Below, piece by piece: positions 8,893 to 18,109 of a stretch of DNA of 64,000 nucleotides (the stretch's first letter is position 1; each line of letters starts with the position of its first letter). Source of the DNA: Lachnospiraceae bacterium (GTDB lineage Bacteria > Bacillota > Clostridia > Lachnospirales > Lachnospiraceae); contig JAMPFQ010000003.1 of NCBI GenBank assembly GCA_023664345.1, forward strand, positions 62,001 to 126,000, given 5' to 3'. The translations under genes and the position numbers were made by a program. The notes below the pieces were generated by a model, which worked only from the letters and a program-made list of their open reading frames with translations, searched no databases and had not been told where the DNA came from.

Positions 8893-11028
8893 TTACTTTT
8901 CAAACACCATAAAGCAAATCCGCCAGCCGTCCCCTCCTTTTATCAGTCCCAGGGTAAGATGGTCGTTGGAATCCTCCTCGCTCTCATCCATTGTGACCCC
9001 CATGGAGACAATGGCGTTGCCCAGGTCTCCTTTCACATAAACCGACACATGCATGTCTCCCTGTTCCCACCCCATGATCCTGTCGAGACAGTCCAGATCG
9101 ACCTCATATCCCTCCGCGATATAGGGGAGGATACTATCCCGGTCTTTCTCACCGGCTGCTTTCATAAAATCCCGTACCAGCTGTGTGACTCTGTCCGCTT
9201 CTTCTACTTCTTTCAGACGTCTGGCCAGTTCCGCCTCCATCTGTTGTTCCCTGTCCGCAGCCCGATCTTCCGGCTCTGAAAGTTCCGGCGCCGCAATGGC
9301 AAAGGTCTGCGCCATGGCGCGAAGTTCCACCCCCCAGCCATCTTCCGCCTCTTTGGGATAAGTATAGAAAACGCCCCAGATATCCTGATCGTTTGCCTGA
9401 CGGAGTTCCACCGCCATCATCCTGTCCTGCGCCTCATCACAGATCCAGTATCTGCCGTTATCTTCCTGATAACCCTCTCTTGTCAGCGCTTCTATGATCT
9501 GTTCCCTGTCAAGGCCCTGATAGTCCGAACCCTCCGCCGTAAAACAGGCCGCCCAGATCTCCACCTCATTATTTTCCTCATTCATCCAGCCGTCAGGTCC
9601 AAAAGAGACCCACCCCTCCTGAGGAATCAGGAGATAAAATCCCTGTCCGGATACCAATTGAGCAGGTTCTGACTCGGGAATCCCCTCTTTCCTATAGGTC
9701 AGGCGATAGCCGCCCTCCCCATCCTCAGGCAGTTCCGTTATGTCAGCCTCCGATCGTTTTGTCCCGTCCGCCAGCCGGATGTCCCCATTGGAATCCGTCC
9801 CTGCCATCATACCGGAGCCGCCTCCGCTGCCTGCACCGCCCATATCCCCGGAAGATCCGACCGGAGGATCCATGAGCATGGCAGCGCTTTCCTCCAACGA
9901 ATCCTGGTCCGCTTCGGAGGGATCCTCTTTCGCCCTTGCCGTTGTGGCGAACACGCAGACCACCGCCAGGACCAGCGCTGCCGCAGCGCCCACGGCCGCT
10001 TTCGTTTTCTTCTTATATTTCATGATCTCACCTATCCTCTCTTCCACCGCGTTCTTCCCGAATCCGCTGTACAGCGGCACTGGCAGCTGCCTGCGCTCCT
10101 CCATTCCGATCAGGGTCAGCGCATAGTCCTTTCTCGCCTCTGTCCCCAAAACGCGCAGTACCTCCTCGTCGCAGGACAATTCCAGATCGCGGTTCATAAA
10201 CACATACATCACCCACACCAGCGGATTGAACCAATGCAGGCATAGCGCTGCCGCCATGGCGATCTTCCATGCCCCGTCAAGACGGCGAATATGCACCAGC
10301 TCATGCTGCAGGATATATTCCAGCTTTCGCCCGTCCTCCCGCTCCAGATGTTTTGGCAGCAATATCACAGGGCGCACAAGTCCATAGGTCAGGGGCGAAG
10401 AGATCCTGTCGGACTGCATCACCCTCACCTTTCTGCGCAGCCTGCACCCGTCCAGCCATCGTTCCACGAACGGCTCTTCCACAGGCAGAGCCGTTCGGAA
10501 TCTCCTCAGACAGTTAAGATATAGCAGGAAAAAGACTGCCGCGCATACAATATCGCCCGTTATGATAATTCTGTTGAGCAGGGTCAGGCCCCGGAATCCC
10601 TGATAAAGACCGTTTTCAGTTGAATCACTGCTCTTTACCGGACTTCCCGCCGGAATTCTTTCCATGCCGATGGCGCTCTCATACCCGTCATTTCCGCCGA
10701 TCGCGCCGTCATATCCCGATGCTTCCCCGAAATGCAGTCCCTCCGGGAAAACAGGCCGATAATCTTTCCCATCCGCAGTCCCATAACCCTGCCCTGCCGC
10801 AAACTGTTCCTGCAGCGCTTCCACCCGATCCTGTATCACAGGCAGGACGCCGAACGGCGCATCCACCGAAAAAGGCGTCAGCAGCCTCAACAGAGCCACG
10901 CACCACAGGATGGAAAATGCCGCTTTGGGCAGCCTGTTTTTCAGCAGCATCCTGAGACAGAGCACTGTCAGGATCAGGAGTCCGCCGCAAACGCTCATAT
11001 AAAGCAGATTTACCCTCACCAGACTCAT
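8893..11028 (-). CDS. BlaR1-like M56 membrane metallopeptidase sensor
   Basis: Putative antibiotic- or envelope-sensing transmembrane zinc protease that would inactivate its partner BlaI repressor. N-terminal membrane segments (about 10-30, 35-52 and 155-172) precede a cytoplasmic M56 domain with the zinc motif HELVH in LQHELVHIRRLD and a downstream ELSCDEEVL acid block. After a further membrane segment near 350-370 comes a long extracytoplasmic region of about 330 residues, Gly/Ser- and acid-rich, with no penicillin-binding SxxK active site that I can see; the signal sensed is therefore unknown. Its ATG overlaps the blaI stop by four bases (ATGA), showing translational coupling. Confidence 0.85.
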   Translation of the reverse strand: MSLVRVNLLYMSVCGGLLILTVLCLRMLLKNRLPKAAFSILWCVALLRLLTPFSVDAPFGVLPVIQDRVEALQEQFAAGQGYGTADGKDYRPVFPEGLHFGEASGYDGAIGGNDGYESAIGMERIPAGSPVKSSDSTENGLYQGFRGLTLLNRIIITGDIVCAAVFFLLYLNCLRRFRTALPVEEPFVERWLDGCRLRRKVRVMQSDRISSPLTYGLVRPVILLPKHLEREDGRKLEYILQHELVHIRRLDGAWKIAMAAALCLHWFNPLVWVMYVFMNRDLELSCDEEVLRVLGTEARKDYALTLIGMEERRQLPVPLYSGFGKNAVEERIGEIMKYKKKTKAAVGAAAALVLAVVCVFATTARAKEDPSEADQDSLEESAAMLMDPPVGSSGDMGGAGSGGGSGMMAGTDSNGDIRLADGTKRSEADITELPEDGEGGYRLTYRKEGIPESEPAQLVSGQGFYLLIPQEGWVSFGPDGWMNEENNEVEIWAACFTAEGSDYQGLDREQIIEALTREGYQEDNGRYWICDEAQDRMMAVELRQANDQDIWGVFYTYPKEAEDGWGVELRAMAQTFAIAAPELSEPEDRAADREQQMEAELARRLKEVEEADRVTQLVRDFMKAAGEKDRDSILPYIAEGYEVDLDCLDRIMGWEQGDMHVSVYVKGDLGNAIVSMGVTMDESEEDSNDHLTLGLIKGGDGWRICFMVFEK

Positions 11029-11384
11029 TCCGACTCCTCCACCAGCTGTTTCAGTTTCTGGATCTGCTCACCGGACAGCTTCTTCCTGCCGATCAGGGCC
11101 GCAAAAAGCTTATCCACTGAGCCGTCGTAGATCTTATCGATCAGTTCATCCGTCTCCGCCGCCTGGACCTCCTCTTGGGGGATCAGGGCATGGCACATGA
11201 AATTCGGCTCCCGCCGTTCAATGGCGCCCTTGCCGATGCAGCGCTTGATCAGGGTGTAGGTGGTGTTCATGTTCCAGCCCACCTCCTCCTTTAAAATGTT
11301 GGAAATCTGCTTTGCGGTGGTGTCACCGTTTTTCCACAGTACTCCCATAACTTTGAGTTCTGAATCAAACAATTTGATGTCCAT
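11025..11384 (-). CDS. BlaI/MecI-family repressor
   Basis: Winged-helix dimeric repressor, 119 residues. Typical features: LKVMGVLWKNGDTTAKQI at the N-terminus, the recognition helix region WNMNTTYTLIKRCIGKGAI, and a C-terminal dimerisation helix pair. The start ATG has AAAGGAG seven bases upstream. The gene is coupled to the BlaR1-like sensor, and its promoter carries two inverted repeats, so it very probably represses its own operon until cleaved by the sensor. Confidence 0.92.
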   Translation of the reverse strand: MDIKLFDSELKVMGVLWKNGDTTAKQISNILKEEVGWNMNTTYTLIKRCIGKGAIERREPNFMCHALIPQEEVQAAETDELIDKIYDGSVDKLFAALIGRKKLSGEQIQKLKQLVEESE

Positions 11385-11422
11385 AGTGTTTCTCCTTTGC
11401 CGTCTACGTACGGTAATTCTTT

Positions 11423-11477
11423 AAACTACCAGAGTAGTTTATGTCTGTATACTACCACGGTAGTTTGAGGATGTCAA
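11423..11477 (-). promoter_or_regulatory. blaI promoter with two BlaI-type operators
   Basis: On the minus strand TTGACA (11472-11477) and TAGTAT (11449-11454) are 17 bases apart. One dyad, AAACTAC-N4-GTAGTTT (11423-11440), covers the probable start site; a second, ACTAC-N4-GTAGT (11451-11464), overlaps the -10 and spacer. Centres are 26 bases apart. Repression by BlaI is inferred from position and dyad form. Confidence 0.85.
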
Positions 11478-11542
11478 GAGGGGTCTGCGATTGTTTTTCA
11501 CCCACCAGAATCATTGCCAAACCTTCCCCCAGATGGTAAAAT

Positions 11543-11569
11543 GTTGACACGGAAAGGCATTGTGTCAAC
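11543..11569. promoter_or_regulatory. Inverted repeat upstream of the lipase gene
   Basis: GTTGACAC and GTGTCAAC form a perfect 8-bp inverted repeat around an 11-base spacer, 130 bases before the lipase start. It may be an operator or an RNA hairpin. The rest of the 314-base gap from 11385 to 11698 holds the blaI promoter and no convincing gene. Confidence 0.5.
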
Positions 11570-11698
11570 TTCTGAATCAAGTATGCGCCAAAGCGCACAG
11601 AAACATGGTATCATGAAGCCATCCTACAATCCAGGGCAATACCCCGCCAGCTTCCTACGGATATCGCCCCAAAAGAAAGGTTCCCTGCAACCACAATC

Positions 11699-13081
11699 AT
11701 GAAAAAACCAATCCTGAAACTACTGAACTACCTTTTATACACCGTCGTCCTGTCCCTGGCCTGCAACCTGTATGCCATCACCCGGATCCTCGCAAGGTCT
11801 GGTTCCGCACAGATACCCGCTTCGATCCTTTTATGGCTGCTCCTGCTACTGCTGTACCTGTGGATCCACATTTTCCCAATCTTTTTCCCCCTGCGCCCGA
11901 AAACCGGTCGCCTGAAAGCCTGCTGTGACGGCAGCGGGCTCCTGATCCTGTTTTTAAACTCCACGGTCTGTTCCGTAAGCTTCTTCCTCTGTGGGTGCTT
12001 CGGCCTGCTGCCCACAGGCACTCCCGTGGCGGAGCCCGGACTATGGATCGTCAACTCCCTGCTTGCCGTTCTTCTGGAGGCGCTGATCTTCTGGAACGGC
12101 ATCATCCGGGTGTACACCTCTTCCCTGCAGCTGGGCGTCCGCATCCGTGTGATCGGCATTGCCTGCGGCATGATCCCCATTGCGCACCTCGTCGCGCTTG
12201 GCATCATCATCCGCACCGTGACGCGGGAAGTATCTTTTGAAAATGAAAAGATCTTGCTAAATGAGAGCCGCCGGGAAGAACAGATCTGTGCCACAAAGTA
12301 TCCCATCCTGATGGTGCACGGGGTCTTTTTCAGGGATTTCCGCTATTTCAATTACTGGGGGCGCATACCAAAAGAACTGGAGGCCAACGGCGCCCGCGTA
12401 TTTTACGGCAATCATCAGTCCGCCGCTTCCGTATCGGACAGCGGCAGGGAGATTGGGAACCGTATCCTGCAGATCATAAAGGAGACAGGCTGTGAAAAGG
12501 TCAATATCATCGCCCATTCCAAGGGAGGCCTGGACGCCAGGGCCGCCCTGCAGCTTCCCGGCATCGCGGAACATGTGGCTTCCCTGACCACTGTCAGCAC
12601 GCCCCACAGGGGCTGTGAGTTTGCCGACTACCTGCTCACCAGAATCCCGGCAAAGCAGCAGGCGGCTGTAGCAAAGGCATATAACGCCGCCTTGAAAAAA
12701 GTGGGGGATCCTGATCCCGATTTCCTGGGCGCGGTGGGAGATCTCACTGCCTCCGCGTGCCTGGAATTTAATAAAAGAACACCTGATATCCCAAGTGTTT
12801 ATTACCAGAGTGTCGGTTCCCGGCTGAGCCGCGCCATGGGCGGTCGGTTCCCGCTTAATTTCACTTACATGCTGGCAAAGCATTTTGACGGCGCAAATGA
12901 CGGGCTGGTGGGGTATGGATCGTTTCCGTGGGGCAGCGAGTACCGGCTTTTGACGGTAAAAGGGACGCGCGGTATCTCCCACGGGGATATGATCGACTTA
13001 AACAGAGAAAATCTCCCGGAGTTTGACGTCCGGGAGTTCTATGTGCAGCTTGTGGCAGACTTAAAAGTCCGGGGATTCTGA
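11699..13081 (+). CDS. Membrane-anchored alpha/beta hydrolase (lipase-like)
   Basis: Probable serine esterase or triacylglycerol lipase held in the membrane. The first 180 residues contain about four to five hydrophobic segments. The catalytic half begins at PILMVHGVFFRD (oxyanion-hole HG) near residue 202; the nucleophile elbow is AHSKGGLDAR near residue 268, with Ser as nucleophile in a HSKGG form typical of lipases. LTTVSTPHRGCEFAD follows. FDGANDGLVGYGSFPWG and the late GISHGDMIDL supply the likely acid and His. No clear ribosome binding site precedes the ATG. It is isolated on the plus strand, convergent with the ABC operon. Substrate unknown. Confidence 0.8.
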   Translation: MKKPILKLLNYLLYTVVLSLACNLYAITRILARSGSAQIPASILLWLLLLLLYLWIHIFPIFFPLRPKTGRLKACCDGSGLLILFLNSTVCSVSFFLCGCFGLLPTGTPVAEPGLWIVNSLLAVLLEALIFWNGIIRVYTSSLQLGVRIRVIGIACGMIPIAHLVALGIIIRTVTREVSFENEKILLNESRREEQICATKYPILMVHGVFFRDFRYFNYWGRIPKELEANGARVFYGNHQSAASVSDSGREIGNRILQIIKETGCEKVNIIAHSKGGLDARAALQLPGIAEHVASLTTVSTPHRGCEFADYLLTRIPAKQQAAVAKAYNAALKKVGDPDPDFLGAVGDLTASACLEFNKRTPDIPSVYYQSVGSRLSRAMGGRFPLNFTYMLAKHFDGANDGLVGYGSFPWGSEYRLLTVKGTRGISHGDMIDLNRENLPEFDVREFYVQLVADLKVRGF

Positions 13082-13130
13082 CCATGGGCTCTGCCCGCGG
13101 ACTGCCCCCCGCAGAGAATGTACAAATGCT

Positions 13131-13850
13131 TTAGATGAACTTCTTCCCCACGGCATTTCCGAAAGCGCCTTTGGAAAAGGGACGCTTGTAGATCATCCTG
13201 GCTATCAGATACTGGGTCCCGTTTCCCACAAAGAGGGCGGCGATGCAGAACATGATCGCCACAGGCAGGGGCGCCCCGCCCAGGATGCCGGACGTATTAT
13301 CCGCCACCATAACGCTCCGATACCCCATAAAATTGGCGCCTCCTCCAACCACCACAGCCAACAGGATAACGCTCAGGATATAGAATTTGTACATAAGCGC
13401 CCCCATAATGCTCAGGCCCAGTCCCATGATCCCTATCACGGGCAGGGAAGCCCAGATCCAGGCTGCCCTCTGGGGCATGAGACACGCCCCCAGCGCACGG
13501 ACCAACAGGATGATCGCCAGCATCACCAGATTACTGCACAGGGAGCAAAAGGACATTGCGCTGGTCTGTATCCTTTTTTTATAGGGCGAGGCCTGCACCA
13601 TGCCGCTGATATCCAGCGTCATCAGAATCTGGGAGGGGTACATCGCTGCAGCGTACAGGAATAACGCCCCGAAGTCCACCTGTAATCCAATATACCTTTC
13701 TCCCACACCCCGTCCCAGCACAATCATCAGTTCAAATGCGATCCCTATAACCATGAACAGGAGCATTGTGCCGAAACACTGTTTTGCACTCATGCCGTAT
13801 TTTATTAACCTGACACATGTTATCATATCTTTCCATTGATTCTTTTTCAT
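13131..13850 (-). CDS. ABC exporter membrane protein, second permease
   Basis: Multi-spanning membrane protein with about six hydrophobic segments, last gene of a GntR-ATPase-permease-permease operon resembling the Ytr type. No recognisable motif beyond membrane topology. The frame could start at a GTG at 13880 just after the upstream stop; I use the ATG at 13850, preceded by AGAGGAG about 12 bases away, giving 239 residues beginning MKKNQWKDM. Function is inferred from the operon only. Confidence 0.65.
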   Translation of the reverse strand: MKKNQWKDMITCVRLIKYGMSAKQCFGTMLLFMVIGIAFELMIVLGRGVGERYIGLQVDFGALFLYAAAMYPSQILMTLDISGMVQASPYKKRIQTSAMSFCSLCSNLVMLAIILLVRALGACLMPQRAAWIWASLPVIGIMGLGLSIMGALMYKFYILSVILLAVVVGGGANFMGYRSVMVADNTSGILGGAPLPVAIMFCIAALFVGNGTQYLIARMIYKRPFSKGAFGNAVGKKFI

Positions 13851-13886
13851 ATCTGATACCCGCTCCTCTCTTTCCAACACTTCCCA

Positions 13887-14573
13887 TCATGCCGCCTCCG
13901 GCGGCACAAACGATTCATTCCGTTGGATCCGGGCCGTCACGCGCCGCACCATCCATCTGCTGATCCACAGCGCCATTATGCCGTATAACACCGCCAGTAC
14001 AGCCAGCATGATCCCTTCTCCGTCCCCTGCCAGATCCAGCAGGAACAAATTTGCGATATTGACCAGGGTCATCCCGATCTGCGCCAGGATCGCGATCCCG
14101 GTATTCCTCTGCAGACCGTCGATATGCCTGCTTCCGTGCAGCACCCCTACGATCACGCAGTACATGGCCAGTCCCAGGACGAGGGAAGTTTTCCACCCGG
14201 TAAACCAGAAGATGCTCCCCGAATAGATCATACAGTAGAGAAATCTCCTCATCAGGTCCACCGAAACAATATTCCTCATCACCTCAACCCCGCTGTGGGA
14301 AGTCATGAAATACCGCAATCCCCTCCCCGCATCCGAAAAGCATCCGCCCAGCACCCAGAAATCCGTGAAGATCTCATAGAGCACAATATAGACGCTGAAC
14401 ATAAAATATAAAGCATATCCTTTCCCGACACTGAATGCTTCTCCTCCCCTGCCGTAATGCAGCCACAAAATGCTCCCGCACAGAACCCAGAACGCGCAGG
14501 GAATCAGCGTCACTCCCAGGAGCCGGTAAAGGAACGTGGTATACGCCGTATAGCACTTTATTTTCCGCCTCAT
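13887..14573 (-). CDS. ABC exporter membrane protein, first permease
   Basis: Integral membrane protein of 228 residues with about six predicted helices. It follows the ATPase gene after 7 bases and has GGGGGTGAGCG upstream of its ATG. The pair with the next permease suggests a heterodimeric membrane part, as in Firmicute exporters of peptide antibiotics or cell-envelope compounds. No substrate can be read from the sequence. Confidence 0.7.
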   Translation of the reverse strand: MRRKIKCYTAYTTFLYRLLGVTLIPCAFWVLCGSILWLHYGRGGEAFSVGKGYALYFMFSVYIVLYEIFTDFWVLGGCFSDAGRGLRYFMTSHSGVEVMRNIVSVDLMRRFLYCMIYSGSIFWFTGWKTSLVLGLAMYCVIVGVLHGSRHIDGLQRNTGIAILAQIGMTLVNIANLFLLDLAGDGEGIMLAVLAVLYGIMALWISRWMVRRVTARIQRNESFVPPEAA

Positions 14574-14580
14574 CCCACGC

Positions 14581-15486
14581 TCACCCCCTTACGATCTTTG
14601 AATAATGTTTCATCACCGCCACGCTGATCTGGGTCAGGCTGGGCCGTTCCATGTTCACGTTGACGCCAGACAGCCGGTCAAGATCCTCCGCCAGACAGAT
14701 GCCCTCAAAACCGTATTGGTTCGTGCTGCAGGTGAAAAGCTTATCCTGCACTTTCCCGGCGTCCGCCGCATCGCCCTTGATCAGCACATATTTCTCTTTC
14801 AGATCCTCCACAGATCCCTGCTCCACGATCCTGCCCTGCTCCATGATGATGGCGTGATCGGTGACATTTTCCATATCCGCCACATTGTGGGTGGAAAAAA
14901 ACACGCTCCTCTGTCCATCACCCTCCGTCAGGTACTCGCGGATGATCTCACAGAGCCTGTCGCGCATGAGCGGATCCAGCGGGGAAGCCGGTTCATCCAT
15001 CACCAGAAGCCTGGTGTCCCTTGCCAGCGCTCCGGCTATCATCAGCTTCATGCGGTTGCCGTCGGACAGGGCGCTGACCTTCTGCTTCGGATCCCATCCC
15101 CCCGCGCCTACCGCCAGGTCATTGCACCACTTTTCAAAGCGTTCCCTGTGGAATCCCCTAAACAGCATTTCGCTGATCTCCTCCACTTCCCGCAGTTTCC
15201 ACTGTGCCACATAATAGCTGCCGGACGCGGTATAACCCATCAGCTCCTTCACATCGGGAATCTCTTCCCTGTCCTTATCCGTGTATTTGTCAAAATACCG
15301 GATCTCACCCTGATACTGCAGCAGGATCCCCGCCAGGATGTTCAGCAGCGTGGTCTTGCCTGCGCCGTTCTCCCCGATCAGCGCGGTGGCAAACCCTGCC
15401 GGGATCTTAAGATCCGGAATATCCAGCGCAAACCCCTTATACTTTTTCTTTATGCCATGTGCCTCGATCACATATCCGTTATCCAT
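14581..15486 (-). CDS. ABC transporter ATPase
   Basis: ATPase of the exporter. Walker A is GENGAGKTT (residues 38-46), Walker B is RLLVMDEPA, and the switch His lies in FFSTHNVADM. The signature is SALSDGNRMKL, so the usual LSGGQ is LSDGN; this variant is common in the YtrB/EcsA-like group. A C-terminal extension of about 90 residues follows the core, as in antibiotic-type ATPases. It is the second gene after the GntR regulator (35-base gap) with GGAGGAGAG before its ATG. Confidence 0.88.
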   Translation of the reverse strand: MDNGYVIEAHGIKKKYKGFALDIPDLKIPAGFATALIGENGAGKTTLLNILAGILLQYQGEIRYFDKYTDKDREEIPDVKELMGYTASGSYYVAQWKLREVEEISEMLFRGFHRERFEKWCNDLAVGAGGWDPKQKVSALSDGNRMKLMIAGALARDTRLLVMDEPASPLDPLMRDRLCEIIREYLTEGDGQRSVFFSTHNVADMENVTDHAIIMEQGRIVEQGSVEDLKEKYVLIKGDAADAGKVQDKLFTCSTNQYGFEGICLAEDLDRLSGVNVNMERPSLTQISVAVMKHYSKIVRG

Positions 15487-15521
15487 ATCTCTCCTCCGTT
15501 CCGCCGCCCGTGCGGCATATC

Positions 15522-15899
15522 CTATTCATTCTTCCTGATCGCCAGCAGTGTGGCCAGCGTTTCCATCAGTTCCTGATCGCCCATGCCCGCGATCTCCGCA
15601 GCCGCCATGGCCTCCATCAGGGAATCCTCCACCTTTCTCAGGTGCTGTTCCCGCAGCATCTCGCTGTCCTGGGCGTTGACGTAAAATCCCTTTCCCTGGG
15701 CCGCCGTGACCAATCCCTCCGCCTCCAGCTGCTCGTACGCTTTCATGGTGGTGATCACGCTGATCTTTAATTCCTTTGCCAGCCCCCTGATACTGGGCAG
15801 ATACTCACCCTGTTTATATTTACCCGCCAGGATATCCGCCTTGAACTGTTCCGCGATCTGCTGGTAAATTGGCTCCCCTGAATTCTGCAATATCCTCAT
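15522..15899 (-). CDS. GntR-family regulator, YtrA type
   Basis: 125-residue winged-helix repressor. It begins with the family signature GEPIYQQIAEQFKADILAGKY, followed by LPSIRGLAKELKISVITTMKAY, and ends with a short dimerisation tail rather than a ligand-binding domain, which defines the YtrA group. First gene of the ABC exporter operon, so it probably represses it. A good promoter lies 37-65 bases upstream. Confidence 0.9.
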   Translation of the reverse strand: MRILQNSGEPIYQQIAEQFKADILAGKYKQGEYLPSIRGLAKELKISVITTMKAYEQLEAEGLVTAAQGKGFYVNAQDSEMLREQHLRKVEDSLMEAMAAAEIAGMGDQELMETLATLLAIRKNE

Positions 15900-15935
15900 T
15901 TACTCACCTGCCTCTGTTTAACTGTTTATATGTTA

Positions 15936-15964
15936 TATATACACCATAATCACCGCTGTGTCAA
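15936..15964 (-). promoter_or_regulatory. Promoter of the gntR-ABC operon
   Basis: Minus-strand TTGACA (15959-15964) and TATATA (15936-15941) with a 17-base spacer. The AT-rich region between it and the ATG would be where a GntR operator could lie, but I see no convincing dyad. Confidence 0.75.
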
Positions 15965-15993
15965 TATAATAATACAAAAAATTTTAAACATGC

Positions 15994-16039
15994 AAAAAGA
16001 TCGCTTTATCCATCACATAAGCGACAGATAAAGCGATCT
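15994..16039 (-). terminator. Rho-independent terminator of the chemoreceptor gene
   Basis: AGATCGCTTTATC and GATAAAGCGATCT form a 13-bp stem around a 16-base loop. On the minus strand it is followed by TTTTT, and it lies just after the stop of the chemoreceptor at 16067. Confidence 0.85.
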
Positions 16040-16066
16040 AAAATTTCCTGACAGTTTTAAAATATC

Positions 16067-17857
16067 CTACAAAGTAAACTTATGCACATTTTCAACCAGC
16101 ACGCTGACCTTATCTTCCATCTCTGCCACGATCTGGGTGGAATCATCCGCAACCCTGGTCAGTTCGGTGGACATGGCGGAAGTTTCCTCCGCAACCGCCG
16201 CATTATCCTGCGCCAGTCGGCTCAATACTTCCAGGGAATGGGTCACATTGCTCCTCTGTCCCTCCAGTTCCACGGTAATGCCGTCGATCATCTTTACGGA
16301 ATCCAGACAGGCGTTCAGCTCATGATGCAGTTTGGAGAATACGTCCTGTGTCTCCGTCAGCGACTCCACCTGCTGATCCACGGCAATGTTGATCTCCTGC
16401 ATTGCTTCCACTGACTTGGACGCGTTTTCCTGTAATTCCTCCACCACCCGGTTAATCTCCACTACAGACTCCGCGGACTGGTTTGCCAGCCTGCCGATCT
16501 CATCCGCGACCACCGCAAAGCCCCTGCCTGCCTCGCCTGCCCTTGCGGCCTCTATGCTTGCGTTCAGCGCAAGCAGCGCGGTCTGATCTGAGATCTCGTT
16601 GATCAGGTTTGCCGCCACATGGATCTGCTGCGCAGATTCATGAGTGTGCGCCGTCTGCTCCGTCATTTCCAGGATACTCTGCCTTGTCTTATTGTTCACC
16701 TCGATCAGCTGCTTCAGCGTGTTCATGGAGCGCTCGCTGATCTGGCTCATTTCCTTAGCGTTCTGATCCAGGTTCTCCACTTCCGTTCCCGTCTGGCTGA
16801 TCCTGTCCGCCATCACATTGACATCACGGGAAGCATCGTCCGTGGAACCCGCCTGGGTGGTCACATTCTCCGCGATGGACTCGGCGGCAAGGGATACCTG
16901 GGAAATGGATTCTTTCATATTGCGGAATGTAGTGTCAAACTTCTCCAAAGCGCCGTTTACACCCTGGGACACATCGGTGATATCCAACAGAAGCTGCCGC
17001 ATGTTCTCCTGCGCCACACGGAGGGAATCGGCTGTCTGTCCGATCTCGCTCTTGCTCTTTACGTCCACATTCGTTGTCAGGTTCCCCTCCGAGATCCGGG
17101 ACGCAAATTCCTGTATCTTCTTCAAAGGCGCGACAATAGACTTGCCCACGATAAATGCCGCGATCAGAGCGACCAGCATGGTACAGACGGAAGTGATGTT
17201 CACCCTCGTCAATACGGTCTGGTATGCGTTGTCCAGATACTCCCGCATGTCCGCTTTTTCCATATTCATGTCGTCTATGTAATTGCCGGTGGAAACGACC
17301 CAGCCCCAAGGCTCAAATATTTCGGAATAGGCAAGCTTGGGCGCTACGGTCACGCCGTCCGACTTGGTAAAATAAAACTCATTAAACCCGCCCTTTTCCG
17401 GAGTCTGACACACTTTCATGATCTCCTGCACGATCATGACGCCGTTCTGGTCTTCCAGCGTATAGCGGTTCGCCCCCTCGTTTTCCACAAGGATCGGATG
17501 CATGACCAGCGTATATTCCGTGTCGTCGATCCAGAAGTAACCGCTCTGGTCATCCCGGTAACGCATGGCACGGATAATTTCCCCGGCATCGTATTTCGCC
17601 TCTTCCTCCGTCTTTTCCCCCGCCTGAAACTTGTCATACTCGCTCTGCAGGATCGCCATGGTGCTCTGCACCTGCGACTTGATCTCTGTCTGATATCCCT
17701 CGTCCACTGTGGTCTCATAGGCCAGATAAGATGACTGGGAAAGCGTATTGATCGACAATATCGCCACTCCTCCGACGACGATCGCTACCAGAAGCGCCAC
17801 CCCGATGCACAGACGCATGATCGCAAAGACCAGACTTTTGACTTTCTTCTTTTTCAC
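16067..17857 (-). CDS. Methyl-accepting chemotaxis protein with Cache sensor
   Basis: Transmembrane chemoreceptor, 596 residues. An N-terminal membrane helix (about 10-35) is followed by an extracellular single Cache domain of about 160 residues (YFWIDD and [14 protein letters not shown] motifs), a second membrane helix near 205-225, HAMP, and the cytoplasmic signalling domain with the hairpin tip [20 protein letters not shown]. The start is GTG with AGGAGG ten bases upstream. Ligand unknown; single Cache domains often bind small organic acids. Monocistronic, with its own promoter and terminator. Confidence 0.93.
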   Translation of the reverse strand: MKKKKVKSLVFAIMRLCIGVALLVAIVVGGVAILSINTLSQSSYLAYETTVDEGYQTEIKSQVQSTMAILQSEYDKFQAGEKTEEEAKYDAGEIIRAMRYRDDQSGYFWIDDTEYTLVMHPILVENEGANRYTLEDQNGVMIVQEIMKVCQTPEKGGFNEFYFTKSDGVTVAPKLAYSEIFEPWGWVVSTGNYIDDMNMEKADMREYLDNAYQTVLTRVNITSVCTMLVALIAAFIVGKSIVAPLKKIQEFASRISEGNLTTNVDVKSKSEIGQTADSLRVAQENMRQLLLDITDVSQGVNGALEKFDTTFRNMKESISQVSLAAESIAENVTTQAGSTDDASRDVNVMADRISQTGTEVENLDQNAKEMSQISERSMNTLKQLIEVNNKTRQSILEMTEQTAHTHESAQQIHVAANLINEISDQTALLALNASIEAARAGEAGRGFAVVADEIGRLANQSAESVVEINRVVEELQENASKSVEAMQEINIAVDQQVESLTETQDVFSKLHHELNACLDSVKMIDGITVELEGQRSNVTHSLEVLSRLAQDNAAVAEETSAMSTELTRVADDSTQIVAEMEDKVSVLVENVHKFTL

Positions 17858-17892
17858 CCCTGAATTACCTCCTGTTGTTAGATATTATAAAT

Positions 17893-17921
17893 ATTTTACT
17901 ACTATCTTTGTGCAAATTCAA
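17893..17921 (-). promoter_or_regulatory. Candidate promoter of the chemoreceptor gene
   Basis: Minus-strand TTGAAT (17916-17921) and TAAAAT (17893-17898), 17-base spacer, 36 bases before the GTG start. It looks like a vegetative rather than a flagellar sigma promoter. Confidence 0.6.
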
Positions 17922-17949
17922 TCCCGAAAACGGTATCTGTAAAAACTTC

Positions 17950-17978
17950 TTGACGTCACAGCAAATATTTGTTATCAT
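17950..17978 (+). promoter_or_regulatory. Promoter of the PD-(D/E)XK gene
   Basis: TTGACG (17950-17955) and TATCAT (17973-17978) with a 17-base spacer. The roughly 125-base leader that follows contains two hairpins, AAAAGATT/AATCTTTT and, just before the ribosome binding site, GCGGGAA/TTCCCGC. Confidence 0.65.
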
Positions 17979-18109
17979 TTATCTTATAAAAGATTTCCGG
18001 AATCTTTTCAATGTGCGATTTTGCGCGTCAGGCAGTTTCTGCCACGATTTACCCTGATCATATCGAATGGCGGGAACTGTATCACACATTCCCGCAGAAA
18101 GGAATGCGT

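Noticed and set aside
11514..11702. 62-codon frame before the lipase
   Set aside because: No ribosome site, low-complexity composition, and it overlaps an inverted repeat and the lipase start.
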